Source: Roseibium algicola
Lineage (GTDB): Bacteria > Pseudomonadota > Alphaproteobacteria > Rhizobiales > Stappiaceae
NCBI RefSeq assembly: GCF_001999245.1
Contig: NZ_CP019630.1
Span: 3,190,001 to 3,254,000, forward strand
Reading direction: 5' to 3'
DNA length: 64,000 nucleotides
The position numbers and the translations under genes are program-made. The notes under the pieces are model-generated. The model was not told the origin of the DNA. It was given only the letters and a program-made list of their open reading frames with translations, and did not search any database. Below are positions 38,901-47,117 of this stretch, piece by piece (the first letter of the stretch is position 1; each line of letters starts with the position of its first letter).

Positions 38901-39119
38901 ACCGTTGATCTGTTCTTCCAGCGGCGTTGCCACCGTCTCGGCAATGACCTTCGGGTTCGCCCCCGGATAGGCGGCGCGCACGACGATCGATGGCGGTACC
39001 ACCTCGGGGTATTCGGAGATCGGCAGCGCCCGCAGACCGATCAGGCCGGCGATGAGGATGAGGACAGACAGCACACCGGCAAAGACCGGGCGGTCGACGA
39101 AGAATCTCGAGATATTCAT
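35931..39119 (-). CDS. RND multidrug efflux pump, inner-membrane HAE-1 subunit (AcrB/MexB type)
   Basis: 1062 residues from ATG 39119 (MNISRFFVDRPVFAGVL, the canonical start); the frame stays open to 39185 without reason to use it. The TM4 proton-relay aspartates are seen in GIVVDDAIVVVENVERN near 400 and the TM10 lysine in GLSAKNAILIVEF near 935. Two large periplasmic loops include the PISEYPEVVPPSIVVRA start and the FxxAxxP funnel regions. It exports hydrophobic compounds using proton motive force. It follows its adaptor gene on the minus strand. No outer-membrane TolC-like gene or local TetR repressor lies beside it. Confidence 0.95.
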   Translation of the reverse strand: MNISRFFVDRPVFAGVLSVLILIAGLIGLRALPISEYPEVVPPSIVVRAAYPGANPKVIAETVATPLEEQINGVEGMLYMSSQATSDGVMTLTVTFELGTDPDQAQQLVQNRVSQAEPRLPAEVRSLGITTVKSSPDLMMVVNLTSPDNRYDITYLRNYAVLNIKDRLARLQGVGQVQVFGSGDYSMRVWVDPQKAAGHNLAASDITNAIRQQNVQAAAGIIGASPNLKGVDVQLSVNAQGRLQTPEEFGNIIVRTGKNGEVTRLRDVARIELGAADYSLRSLLDGKPAVAIPVFQAPGSNAIAISDAVVETMNDLQVAMPDGVKYEIVYDTTKFVRSSIEKVVDTLLEAVVLVVLVVILFLQTWRASIIPLIAVPVSIIGTFGVMYVFGFSINALSLFGLVLAIGIVVDDAIVVVENVERNIENGLNPRQATYKAMKEVSGPIIAIALVLVAVFVPLAFITGLSGQFYRQFALTIAISTVISAINSLTLSPALAALLLKDHHAPKDWLTRSMDFLFGWFFKGFNRAFGAGSNAYGKSVGGLLSRKTIVMVVYMALAGATYSLFTTVPGGFVPAQDKQYLIGFAQLPDAATLDRTEDVIRRMSEIAMEQEGVEHAIAFPGLSINGFTNSSNAGIVFATLTDFEERKSPELSGDAIAMQLNQKFGTIQDAFIAMFSPPPVQGLGTTGGFKLQIEDRAGLGYQALDAANKAFLAKAYQTPELAGLFSSFQINVPQLYADLDRTKAEQLGVSVTDVFETLQIYLGSLYVNDFNAFGRTYSVRVQADAQYRAHADDIGKLKVRSATGQMIPLSALLKVEATTGPERATRYNGFLAADINGGPAPGFSSGQAQAAVERIAEETLPKGIAFEWTDLTYQQILAGSSGFLVFPLALLLVYLVLAAQYESLMLPVAIVMIVPMGVLAALTGVWLTHGDNNIFTQIGLVVLVGLSAKNAILIVEFARELEFEGRTPVEAAVEASRLRLRPILMTSMAFIMGVVPLVLSTGAGAEMRAAMGIAVFSGMIGVTFFGIFMTPVFYVLVRKLSGNRPLAQHEEPAEQPQAQNTAA

Positions 39120-39212
39120 ATCCAGGCCCTTTCCGGTCGGAAATCGGGACAACACGTCCCCGGCCGGTGGCGGCGCCACCGGCAATCATGACTTGAATTG
39201 TTGAAGAGGGGA

Positions 39213-39235
39213 GGTGGAGCGCCTTGCACTCCACC
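39213..39235 (-). terminator. Small hairpin between adaptor and pump genes
   Basis: GGTGGAG/CTCCACC, 7-bp stem with 9-nt loop, between the adaptor stop and the pump start. No real T-run, so an attenuator or mRNA-stability element is more likely than a full terminator. Confidence 0.4.
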
Positions 39236-39242
39236 TGTTCAC

Positions 39243-40433
39243 TCAGTTTGCAGCGGCAACGTCGTTTTCGAGCTGAGGATCGACGAGTGCACCAGAGCGG
39301 ATCCGCTGCAGGCCGTTGACGACGATCCGTTCACCCGGTTCGAGGCCGCTGTCGACGATACGTGCACCTTCCGCGGTCCTGCCAAGGTCGATCGGCCTGT
39401 AGGCCACCTTGTTGTCGTCACCGACGACATAGACATATTTCTTGTCCTGGTCGGTGCCGATGGCGCGTTCGCTGATCAGGACCTTCTGTTCCGGCCTTGG
39501 CTCACCCATGCGGATACGCACGAACTGACCCGGGATCAGCCTGCCGCCCGGATTGTCGAAGACTGCCCTGACACCAATGGTGCCGCTGACGGCGTCAACC
39601 TGGTTATCGACCAGCTGCAGCTTGCCCTTCACCGGGTGTCCGGCGGTTGACGAGGTTTCGATTTCGACGGGGATCATGTCCAGTGGCGGCACCGCAGCAT
39701 CTGTCTGCGGCAACTCGGCCAGAACCCGCGAGACCAGGTCTTCACTTGCGTTGAAGCTTGCATAGATCGGATCGACAGAGACAAGGGTTGTCAATGCCGG
39801 CGATGCGGAGCCCGCGGCAACGAGATTGCCGACGGTGATCTCGATCTTGCCGACACGACCCGACACGGGTGCCAGCACCTTGGTGTAGCCAAGTTCCAGC
39901 TTGGCCGACCTGAGAGCTGCCTTGACGGTTCTGAGGTTGGCCTGTGCTTCGGCGTAGGTGTTGCGGCGCTGGTCGAGGACGCTTTGGGAGATGGTCCGGT
40001 TTTCGATCAGCTTGTTGCCACGGTCCAGTTCCAGCTTGGCGAGGTTGAGCTGCGTTTGCGCAAGTTCAACCTGACCTTCCCTTTGAGCGACGGCAGCCTC
40101 GTAGGGAGCCGGGTCAATGGTGAAGAGCAGGTCACCTGCTTCCACCAATGCGCCTTCACGGAAATCGACGGATTGAATGGAGCCGGCCACACGGGAGCGG
40201 ATCTGCACCCGGTCAACGGCTTCGAGCCTGCCGGAGAAATCTTCCCACACGGTTATTTCGCGGGATTTGACCTCGGCAACGGTCACCGGCACCGCCGGGA
40301 TGGCGACTGTACCGCCCGCGGCCGTTGCAGGGCTGCTTGCCGGTAGGTTCATGATGAGGACAGCGGCTGAAACAGAGACAGCAACTGCCAGACTGGCGCC
40401 CGTCAGGGCCCAGCGCTTGCTTCTTGATGTCAT
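39243..40433 (-). CDS. RND efflux periplasmic adaptor (membrane fusion protein)
   Basis: 396 residues. An N-terminal signal/anchor (about 8-33) has no lipobox cysteine, so it is not a lipoprotein. The lipoyl half-motifs VQIRSRVAGSIQSVDFREGALVEAGDLLFTID (near 75-105) and LAPVSGRVGKIEITVGNLV (near 190) flank an alpha-hairpin at about 110-185. Beta-barrel and membrane-proximal domains follow. It links the inner-membrane pump to an outer-membrane channel. GGAGAG precedes the ATG. First gene of the two-gene operon. Confidence 0.94.
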   Translation of the reverse strand: MTSRSKRWALTGASLAVAVSVSAAVLIMNLPASSPATAAGGTVAIPAVPVTVAEVKSREITVWEDFSGRLEAVDRVQIRSRVAGSIQSVDFREGALVEAGDLLFTIDPAPYEAAVAQREGQVELAQTQLNLAKLELDRGNKLIENRTISQSVLDQRRNTYAEAQANLRTVKAALRSAKLELGYTKVLAPVSGRVGKIEITVGNLVAAGSASPALTTLVSVDPIYASFNASEDLVSRVLAELPQTDAAVPPLDMIPVEIETSSTAGHPVKGKLQLVDNQVDAVSGTIGVRAVFDNPGGRLIPGQFVRIRMGEPRPEQKVLISERAIGTDQDKKYVYVVGDDNKVAYRPIDLGRTAEGARIVDSGLEPGERIVVNGLQRIRSGALVDPQLENDVAAAN

Positions 40434-40492
40434 TGGTCTCTCCTTGGAAACCCTGCTGAAAACACAACCTTCAGAAGGGTTTGGATATCAAA

Positions 40493-41290
40493 TCAGTGGA
40501 CGCTGACGGACTGCACGAAACCGGAAAATTGCGTGCTTACGGTTTCTTGCCAGGATGGGGTCTCGTCCGTCTTTCCGCCGTAGAGTGATGGCCAGCCTGT
40601 CCCGGCGGGGAGAACATGCTGGTGAACTTCAACGCCTGCATTTTTCAGGCAGGTCGCAAAGCCGAGTGTTTCGTCCTTGAGGGGGTCGTCCTGAGAAGAC
40701 AGAACAAGCGCGGGGGCAACGCCGGTCAGGCGTGAGCACATGCATGGGGCCGCATAGGGGTGGCACATGCCGGTGCTGAGATAGTGGCTCCAGCCGTCGG
40801 CCCAGATGTCCTTCATGCCGAACTCGCCGGCCTTCTGAAACGATGCAGAGCCCATGAAAGGATCAAGCAGGGGTGACAGAAGGATCTGCCCGTCAAGTTC
40901 ATCGGCGAAATGATCCCGCGCCTTCAGCGCGACCGCTGCGGCGATGTTGCCGCCAGCCTCGACGCCGCCGACAAGAAGCAGGGATTTCCGGTTCCCAAGG
41001 CCGGCGCGCTTTTTCGCCAGATAGGAGAAGATCGAAAAACCCGTTTCCAGCGGCTTCGGAAAAACGCTGCCAAGAGGTACATTGTAATCCGGCATCACGA
41101 CAATAGCGCCGGTTTCGGCAATGAGATGCGCAAACTCGCTTTCCTGCGGGACGGTGCCTTGAAAAGCGCCGCCGTGAAAATAGATGAGGACTGGCGGCGA
41201 CTTGCTGTATTCGGCACCCTGGTAGACACGTGCCGCCACGGGGCCGATGGCCACCTTGTCGAGTGTCATATCCTTGATCTGCAACGTCAT
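40493..41290 (-). CDS. Alpha/beta-hydrolase-fold (HSL/BAH-type) protein lacking the catalytic serine
   Basis: 265 residues from ATG 41290; the frame continues to 41407, but that would read through the divergent control region. The oxyanion-hole motif HGGAF is at 39-43 and the family Asp region SSQDDPLKDE near 205. The nucleophile elbow, normally GDSAGG, reads G-V-E-A-G-G with Glu111 in place of Ser, and the usual His-Gly-Phe is replaced by PAGTGWPS. It is therefore probably not an ordinary esterase. Divergent from the LysR gene, which likely controls it. Role unknown. Confidence 0.75.
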   Translation of the reverse strand: MTLQIKDMTLDKVAIGPVAARVYQGAEYSKSPPVLIYFHGGAFQGTVPQESEFAHLIAETGAIVVMPDYNVPLGSVFPKPLETGFSIFSYLAKKRAGLGNRKSLLLVGGVEAGGNIAAAVALKARDHFADELDGQILLSPLLDPFMGSASFQKAGEFGMKDIWADGWSHYLSTGMCHPYAAPCMCSRLTGVAPALVLSSQDDPLKDETLGFATCLKNAGVEVHQHVLPAGTGWPSLYGGKTDETPSWQETVSTQFSGFVQSVSVH

Positions 41291-41457
41291 TTTCAGTGCC
41301 GTTTCGTGTCTGTTGGTTGAGGGAGAACCGGGTACACCAGCTCTCTTGCATGTCCGATAGGTATTGTTGTTCCAACTCTGGAATAAGGGGTGTATTATTG
41401 GTTTCACTATTCGAATTTTCGAATAATAAGCCTATTTTTTGATCAGGACGCCCAGAA
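41291..41457. promoter_or_regulatory. Divergent LysR/hydrolase control region with an 18-bp perfect palindrome
   Basis: TATTCGAA-TT-TTCGAATA at 41408-41425 is a perfect dyad about 33 bp before the LysR start codon. A symmetric AT-rich dyad in a divergent intergenic region next to a LysR gene is the expected operator position. Assignment to this LysR is inference. Confidence 0.55.
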
Positions 41458-42378
41458 ATGGATCAACTCTCCGCCATGCGCGCCTTTGTGAGGGTGGTTG
41501 AAACAGGAAATTTCACCCGAGCCTCCGATTCCCTTCAGATGCCGAAGGCGACGGTTACCAACCTGATCCAGAATCTCGAGAAACATCTGCAGACCAAATT
41601 GCTCAACCGGACAACACGGCGCGTGATCGTAACGACGGACGGCGCGCTTTATTATGAGCGGGCCGTTCAGATCGTTTCGGAGGTCGACGAACTTGATGCC
41701 AGCCTGTCCCAGGCCCAGAGCAATCCGGGTGGGCGGCTGCGCGTGGAAATGTCAGGGGCCTTTGCCGACTGGTTCGTGATACCGGAGCTTGGCGGTTTTT
41801 ACGAAAAATACCCGGATATCCGTATCGACCTCGGGATCGGCGACAGGACAGTCGACTACCTGGCAGAGAATGTTGATTGTGCCTTGCGCGGTGGTGCTCC
41901 GGCTGATCAGTCGCTGATTGCACGGCGGGTGGCGGAGGTCGGCCTGACCACTTGCGCGGCAGCGTCCTACCTGGAGCGGGCAGGTACACCGGAAACCCCG
42001 GCAGACGTGAAGGCGAACCACTATTGCGTCAATTATTTCGTTGCCGCCACCGGACGCACCCACCCGTTCACCTTCCGCAAGGACGGTGAGGAAATTCTGG
42101 TCGACGGACGCTATCATTGCTCGGTCAACGATGCCCGCAGCTATGTGGCGGCGGCCGTTGCCGGTCACGGTATCGCGCAGCTGCCTGACTTCATGGTGCG
42201 GGAAGAGCTGAAGCGCGGGGACCTCGTGCCGCTGCTGACGGAGTGGTCCGCCGACACCATTCCGCTTTATATCGTCTACCCGCCCAACCGGCACCTTTCG
42301 AACAAGGTTCGCGTTTTTGTCGATTGGCTGGTGCGCCTGCTTGCCGATGTGCCGGCGCCCGCCCAGTCTTCGGTATGA
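41458..42378 (+). CDS. LysR-family transcriptional regulator
   Basis: 306 residues, typical length. The winged-helix domain is at 1-60 (MDQLSAMRAFVRVVETGNFTRASDSLQMPKATVTNLIQNLE pattern), then a linker helix and a periplasmic-binding-protein-like effector domain (about 88-295). It is of the CrgA/YhaJ-like group with TRRV(I/V) after the helix-turn-helix. Likely autoregulated and regulating the divergent hydrolase-like gene. Confidence 0.92.
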   Translation: MDQLSAMRAFVRVVETGNFTRASDSLQMPKATVTNLIQNLEKHLQTKLLNRTTRRVIVTTDGALYYERAVQIVSEVDELDASLSQAQSNPGGRLRVEMSGAFADWFVIPELGGFYEKYPDIRIDLGIGDRTVDYLAENVDCALRGGAPADQSLIARRVAEVGLTTCAAASYLERAGTPETPADVKANHYCVNYFVAATGRTHPFTFRKDGEEILVDGRYHCSVNDARSYVAAAVAGHGIAQLPDFMVREELKRGDLVPLLTEWSADTIPLYIVYPPNRHLSNKVRVFVDWLVRLLADVPAPAQSSV

Positions 42379-42433
42379 AATGCTGGCAAGGGGTGCAGCG
42401 CAAGAAGGCTATCCACCGCGAGGCTGACCCCAA

Positions 42434-43732
42434 TCAGATGCCGAACCTGTCCCGCAGCCGGTAGACCAGCACCGATGGTGCCAGGAACCACGGATTGCCC
42501 TGGTACAGCGGCCGTGTCGGGAAGGGGATCTTCTCGAACGCGGAGAGTGATTTTTCTCGGCCGGCAGCTTTCTGGCCCATACGCATGCCGAGATAACTCG
42601 CCATACCCACCCCGGACCCGCAATAGCCGCCTGCGTGAAACAGGCCGTTGTCTTCGCCAGCATGGGCGAGCGTGTCGAAGGTGTAGCCGACAAACCCCAT
42701 CCAGGCATGGCTGATCCGCACGGAGCCAAGTTCCGGAAAGAGGGCTGTCATATCGCGGTGGAGCTTGAGCGCGCTGTTGCGCGGGTCCGTTTCGCTCAAG
42801 GAGACCCGGCCGCCAAACAGCACGCGCTTCCGGTCGGGGGACAGCCGGTAGTAATAGACCAGTTTTCTGGTGTCGGAGAGGACCCGGTCCGTCGGAAACA
42901 GCCGGTCGATCGTTTCACTCGGGATTTCTTCCGTCGCGATCACGTAGGAGCCGATCGGGATCAGCCGCCGCTGAAGCCAGGGCGACAGGGGGCCGGAGTA
43001 ACCATTGGTCGCCAGAATGACCTTGCCTGCCTTGAGGGAGCCGTCGCTTGTCAGGACCTTGAAGCCTGACGTCTCGCGTTCAAGCGACACCACCCGGCAC
43101 TTGCCGCGCACCATCGCGCCTTCCGCCTGCACCTTGTTCAAAAGTGAAGGATGGTACTTGCTGACATCGATGCTGCAATGATGCGGATTGACGATACCGC
43201 CATGATAGGCATCGGTCCCAAGCTCCCGTGCCATGTCGCCTTTCGGCACCATGAAGGCATCGGTCTTCCACACGGGGTGTCCGGCGGCACAATCTCTGGC
43301 AAGGCTCTCGTAAAGATGGGGCTTGTGGGCGCCGTGGAAGCGGCCGGTTTCCCGTAAGCCCATCTCCAGTCCATCTTCCCTTGAAAGTGCGTGCATGTAG
43401 TCAAGAGACGCCTGGCCTTCCACGCAAAGCTGGGTGGCCAGCTCCCTGCCGTAGCGGCCCGCCAGGTTGGAAAAGGACGGCTTGAGGCTGGTCGAAAGCT
43501 GGCCGCCATTGCGCATGCTGCAGCCCCAGCCCGGGTCTTCCGCGTCGAGAACCAGTGTGCCGAGGCCTTCACGGGCGGTCTGCAGAGCGGCGTTCAGGCC
43601 GGTGTACCCACCGCCAACCACCAGCACATCGACCTCTGCCGGCAAACCGGTATCCGGCAATGCGAGTTTGGGCGCGATATCCTGCCAGTATGGTGTCGTC
43701 TTGTAGTTGTCCGCAAAAAGAGGCTGGTTCAT
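42434..43732 (-). CDS. DAO-type FAD-dependent oxidoreductase (PuuB-like)
   Basis: 432 residues. The N-terminal extension FADNYKTTPYWQDIAP is typical of gamma-glutamylputrescine oxidase (PuuB)-like amine oxidases. The FAD dinucleotide motif VDVLVVGGGYTGLNAALQTA is at about 34-53 and GWGCSMRNGGQLS follows near 70. It oxidises an amine or amino acid with FAD, releasing an aldehyde or keto acid. Last gene of the potDABC-GMC operon, 8 nt after the dehydrogenase. The substrate is inferred to be the compound imported by the adjacent transporter. Confidence 0.88.
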   Translation of the reverse strand: MNQPLFADNYKTTPYWQDIAPKLALPDTGLPAEVDVLVVGGGYTGLNAALQTAREGLGTLVLDAEDPGWGCSMRNGGQLSTSLKPSFSNLAGRYGRELATQLCVEGQASLDYMHALSREDGLEMGLRETGRFHGAHKPHLYESLARDCAAGHPVWKTDAFMVPKGDMARELGTDAYHGGIVNPHHCSIDVSKYHPSLLNKVQAEGAMVRGKCRVVSLERETSGFKVLTSDGSLKAGKVILATNGYSGPLSPWLQRRLIPIGSYVIATEEIPSETIDRLFPTDRVLSDTRKLVYYYRLSPDRKRVLFGGRVSLSETDPRNSALKLHRDMTALFPELGSVRISHAWMGFVGYTFDTLAHAGEDNGLFHAGGYCGSGVGMASYLGMRMGQKAAGREKSLSAFEKIPFPTRPLYQGNPWFLAPSVLVYRLRDRFGI

Positions 43733-43740
43733 TACGTGCC

Positions 43741-45363
43741 CTACGCCGCTCGTGTGTCATCCAGGATAAGGTCCGCGCCTTTTTCGCCGACCATGATCGC
43801 AGGTGCGTTGGTATTGCCGGACGTGACCGTCGGGAAAATCGAGGCATCGACGACCCGAAGCCCTTCGACCCCGTAAACCCGTAGGCGCGTGTCGACGACG
43901 TTTTCGCCCGCGTCCGGTCCCATGCGGCAGGTGCTGACAGGGTGGAAGACTGTGGAACAGCGGCTGCGGACATCCGCCAGCATGTCCTCGTCGGTCTGGA
44001 CACCCGGGCCGGGTGTGATCTCCTCGTCGATAACCGATTGCATGGCAGGGCTTTCGGCGATCTTGCGCATCAGCTTGCTGCCTTCGATCATCTCCGTGAG
44101 ATCGCGGTTGGTGCTGAGCGAGTTCGGGTGGATCTCCGGCATGTCGAACGGATCGGTGGAGCGCAGGCAGATATGGCCGCGGCTGGTTGGCCGTGTCGGC
44201 TGGAAGCCGAGGAGGAAGCCGGGGAAAGGGTCCGGGTTCATCAGCGGACGTTTGCCCTTCGGCGCCTTGGTGTAGCTGACGGGCGAGAAATAAAGCTGGA
44301 TGTTCGGCCGTTCACAATCCGGATTGCTTCTGACGAAGCCACCAGCCTGATTGACACTGAGCGACAGCGGACCACTGCGGGTCAGGACATAGCGGATGCC
44401 CTGGGCGAGCTTGCCCCACCAGGGATAAAGCTGCTGGTTCAGCGTCGGCACTTTGGACCGGTAGAGATAGTCGAGACCGAGATGGTCCTGAAGGTTCTTG
44501 CCGACAGCAGGACTGTGCAAGGTGGAGGTGATGCCCTTGGCCTGCAGTTCCGCGCCATCACCAATGCCGGACAACATGAGGATTTGCGGCGAGTTGACGG
44601 CACCTGCACTGAGGATCACTTCCCGTCGGGCATTCACGGTCTGCTCGGTGCCGCCTCGGCTATAGACGACACCGGTCGCCCGTCCGTTTTCAAGGATCAG
44701 CCGGGTCGTGTGTGCGTTGGTCAGGATGGAGACATTCTGACGTTTTTTCGCGCGTGAAAGATAGGCACGGGCCGTCGACATGCGGAACCCGTTTTTCGCG
44801 GTTATCTGGTAGAGGCCGACACCTTCCTGGCTTCTGCCATTGAAATCCGGGTTACGGCTGAAGCCGGCTTCCTCGCTGGCTGCCAGGAAGTTTTGACACA
44901 GCGGGTGGACGTCCTTGTCCATGGAGGAGACATAAAGGGGGCCATCCCCGCCGCGATAGTCGTCGGCACCGTTGCAATTGGTTTCCGAGCGCTTGAAATA
45001 GGGCAGAACGTCCTGCCAGCCCCAGCCGGTGTTGCCGAGGGCCTTCCAGTCCTCGAAATCCGCATGCTGACCGCGAATATAGACCATGGCATTGATAGAA
45101 CTGGACCCACCCAGCACCTTGCCGCGCGGCCAGTAGCCGGAGCGGTCGTTGAGCCCCGGGTCCGCTTCGGTGTGGTACATCCAGTTGATGTTCCGGTTAT
45201 AGAAAGCCTTGCCGTAGCCGATCGGCATCCAGATCCAGAAATTGAGATCCGAGCCACCCGCCTCCAGAAGGCAGACGGTGTATTTGCCGTCTTCCGACAA
45301 CCGGTCGGCAAGCACCGAGCCTGCCGAGCCCGCGCCGACGATGACAAAGTCGAACTCCGCCAT
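43741..45363 (-). CDS. GMC-family FAD dehydrogenase (choline dehydrogenase-like)
   Basis: 540 residues. N-terminal FAD motif FVIVGAGSAGSVLADRLSED at about 5-24; GMC signature 1 in PRGKVLGGSSSINAMVYIRG near 80; signature 2 in GAVNSPQILMLSGIG near 255; C-terminal active-site His in FHPVSTCRMG near 468 and final VTSGNTNAPAIMVGEKGADL. It would oxidise a primary alcohol to an aldehyde with FAD. Related to BetA, but family members act on many alcohols, so choline is not assured. Located in an operon 8 nt after the transporter permease. Confidence 0.9.
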   Translation of the reverse strand: MAEFDFVIVGAGSAGSVLADRLSEDGKYTVCLLEAGGSDLNFWIWMPIGYGKAFYNRNINWMYHTEADPGLNDRSGYWPRGKVLGGSSSINAMVYIRGQHADFEDWKALGNTGWGWQDVLPYFKRSETNCNGADDYRGGDGPLYVSSMDKDVHPLCQNFLAASEEAGFSRNPDFNGRSQEGVGLYQITAKNGFRMSTARAYLSRAKKRQNVSILTNAHTTRLILENGRATGVVYSRGGTEQTVNARREVILSAGAVNSPQILMLSGIGDGAELQAKGITSTLHSPAVGKNLQDHLGLDYLYRSKVPTLNQQLYPWWGKLAQGIRYVLTRSGPLSLSVNQAGGFVRSNPDCERPNIQLYFSPVSYTKAPKGKRPLMNPDPFPGFLLGFQPTRPTSRGHICLRSTDPFDMPEIHPNSLSTNRDLTEMIEGSKLMRKIAESPAMQSVIDEEITPGPGVQTDEDMLADVRSRCSTVFHPVSTCRMGPDAGENVVDTRLRVYGVEGLRVVDASIFPTVTSGNTNAPAIMVGEKGADLILDDTRAA

Positions 45364-45371
45364 GAATGCTC

Positions 45372-46232
45372 CTATTGAGAGGTCTTGTCGCGCTGGATGG
45401 CAATCGATAGCAGCGCAAGCAGTCCGGACCCTACCATGAGCACGAAGGAGACGGCATTGAGGACCGGCGTCGAGCCGACCTTTGCCATCCGGTCATACAT
45501 GGTGATCGTCAGCGGCGCTTCCGAGCCGACAAGAAATAGCGTGGTGTTGAAGTTCTCGAACGAGACCAGGAAGGCGACGATGCCGGCCGCGATCATCGCC
45601 GGTCGCAGGAAGGGCAGTGTGACGGTGCGCAACACGCGGACCCGACTTGCCCCCAGGTTGAAGGCGGCTTCTTCCATCGTGGCGTCGAATTTCTTCAGCC
45701 GGGCCGTGATCACCAGCGAGGTGATGGTGGTGATGAAGGAAAACTGCCCGAACACGACAAGCAGAAGACCTGGCCTCAGGAACTCAAGCTCCAGATCGAA
45801 CCTGTTTTCCATGTAGTTCGCGGTGTCGCTGGCCAGGACCAGGATGGAGATGCCGAGGATGACACCGGGGATCACCAGCGGCACCACCATCAGAATGTAG
45901 AAGAAGTTCTTGCCTGGAAACTCGCCGCGCACGAACAGGAACGCATTGGTCGTGCCGACGAAGACGGAGAGCGCCGCCACGAAGATTGCGATGACGAACG
46001 AATAATAAAGCCCCTGCAGCAAACGCCGGTCATGGAACATGCCGAGTTTTGGTTCGGTGTCGCTGAAGAACCAGTCCAGCGTGAAACCTTGCCAGGGCAG
46101 TGCCGGGAACAGGCTGTCGTTGAAGGCGAAGGCTCCGGCTGAAATCAGCGGCGCTGCCAGGAAGATGAAGAAGGCAACGACATAGAGCCGGTAGCCCACC
46201 AGGAACGGAGAGGAGTTCTTTTGCGCAAGCAT
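45372..46232 (-). CDS. ABC transporter permease, PotC-like (polyamine/amine importer family)
   Basis: 286 residues, six transmembrane helices. The EAA loop is seen as EEAAFNLGASRVRVLRTVTLPFLRPA near 180. It is the second of two permeases in a DABC set. It forms the channel with the PotB-like partner 12 nt upstream. Confidence 0.92.
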   Translation of the reverse strand: MLAQKNSSPFLVGYRLYVVAFFIFLAAPLISAGAFAFNDSLFPALPWQGFTLDWFFSDTEPKLGMFHDRRLLQGLYYSFVIAIFVAALSVFVGTTNAFLFVRGEFPGKNFFYILMVVPLVIPGVILGISILVLASDTANYMENRFDLELEFLRPGLLLVVFGQFSFITTITSLVITARLKKFDATMEEAAFNLGASRVRVLRTVTLPFLRPAMIAAGIVAFLVSFENFNTTLFLVGSEAPLTITMYDRMAKVGSTPVLNAVSFVLMVGSGLLALLSIAIQRDKTSQ

Positions 46233-46244
46233 CGTCTGTCCTCC

Positions 46245-47117
46245 TCAGCTCTTGGCCACGGTGTTGGCGAGGGTCTGACCGGAGAGTTTCAGGCCGAGCC
46301 AGATCACGACGGAGGTAAAAATAAGGAGCAGCATGCCGAAGGCCGCGCCTCCTTCCCAGTTGAAGCGGGTGATGAACTGATTGTAGATCTGTTCGGTAAA
46401 CCAGCTCGAATTCTTGCCGCCGAGCAGGATCGGCGTCAGGTAGGAACCTGCCGTCAGCATGAAGGTGACGATACAGCCGGCCACGATGCCCGGCATCGCG
46501 TAAGGAATGATGATCCGGCGCAGCACGGTGAAGCCGCTGCCGCCCAGATTGTACCCGGCCTCGATCATTGAATTGTCCATGCCGTCCAGCGTCGAAACCA
46601 GTGGCACGATCATGAACAGGATCACGGTGTAGACGAGGCCGATGATGACCGCGATGTCGTTGTAGAGAAACTCGACAGGCTGGCCGACCAGTCCGGTCCA
46701 GAGCAGGAAATTCGAAATCACACCGGTTTCGCGCAACAGCAGGATCCAGCCGAAGGAACGGATCAGGTCGCTGACCCAGAGCGGGATCAGGCAGAGCAGG
46801 AACAGACCACCGCGCGCCCTGGGGCCGGCGATCTTGGCGATGTAGTAGGCAATGGGAAAGCCGATCAGCAGCGCCAGTGCTGTGACCAGCAGGGACATGG
46901 ATCCGGTTCGAAGTAGGGTGTTCCAGTAGATCGGTTCGTTTATGAAATCCAGATAGTTGGCGAAGCTGTACTCATAGACGCGCGGTGCCACTTTCTCGCG
47001 GAAGGAGAGGAGCACCATGCCGATGTGCGGCAGAATGATCAGCAGCAGGATCCAGAGCGCGAAAGGCGAAAACAGCAGGATCAGCGACAGCCGTTTGATG
47101 TCCTTGTTCTGCATCAT
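46245..47117 (-). CDS. ABC transporter permease, PotB-like
   Basis: 290 residues from ATG 47117, which overlaps the ATPase stop by 4 nt (ATGA); the frame is open to 47141. Six transmembrane helices and the EAA loop (IEAGYNLGGSGFTVLRRIIIPYAMPGI) near 195. First permease of the importer. Confidence 0.92.
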   Translation of the reverse strand: MMQNKDIKRLSLILLFSPFALWILLLIILPHIGMVLLSFREKVAPRVYEYSFANYLDFINEPIYWNTLLRTGSMSLLVTALALLIGFPIAYYIAKIAGPRARGGLFLLCLIPLWVSDLIRSFGWILLLRETGVISNFLLWTGLVGQPVEFLYNDIAVIIGLVYTVILFMIVPLVSTLDGMDNSMIEAGYNLGGSGFTVLRRIIIPYAMPGIVAGCIVTFMLTAGSYLTPILLGGKNSSWFTEQIYNQFITRFNWEGGAAFGMLLLIFTSVVIWLGLKLSGQTLANTVAKS

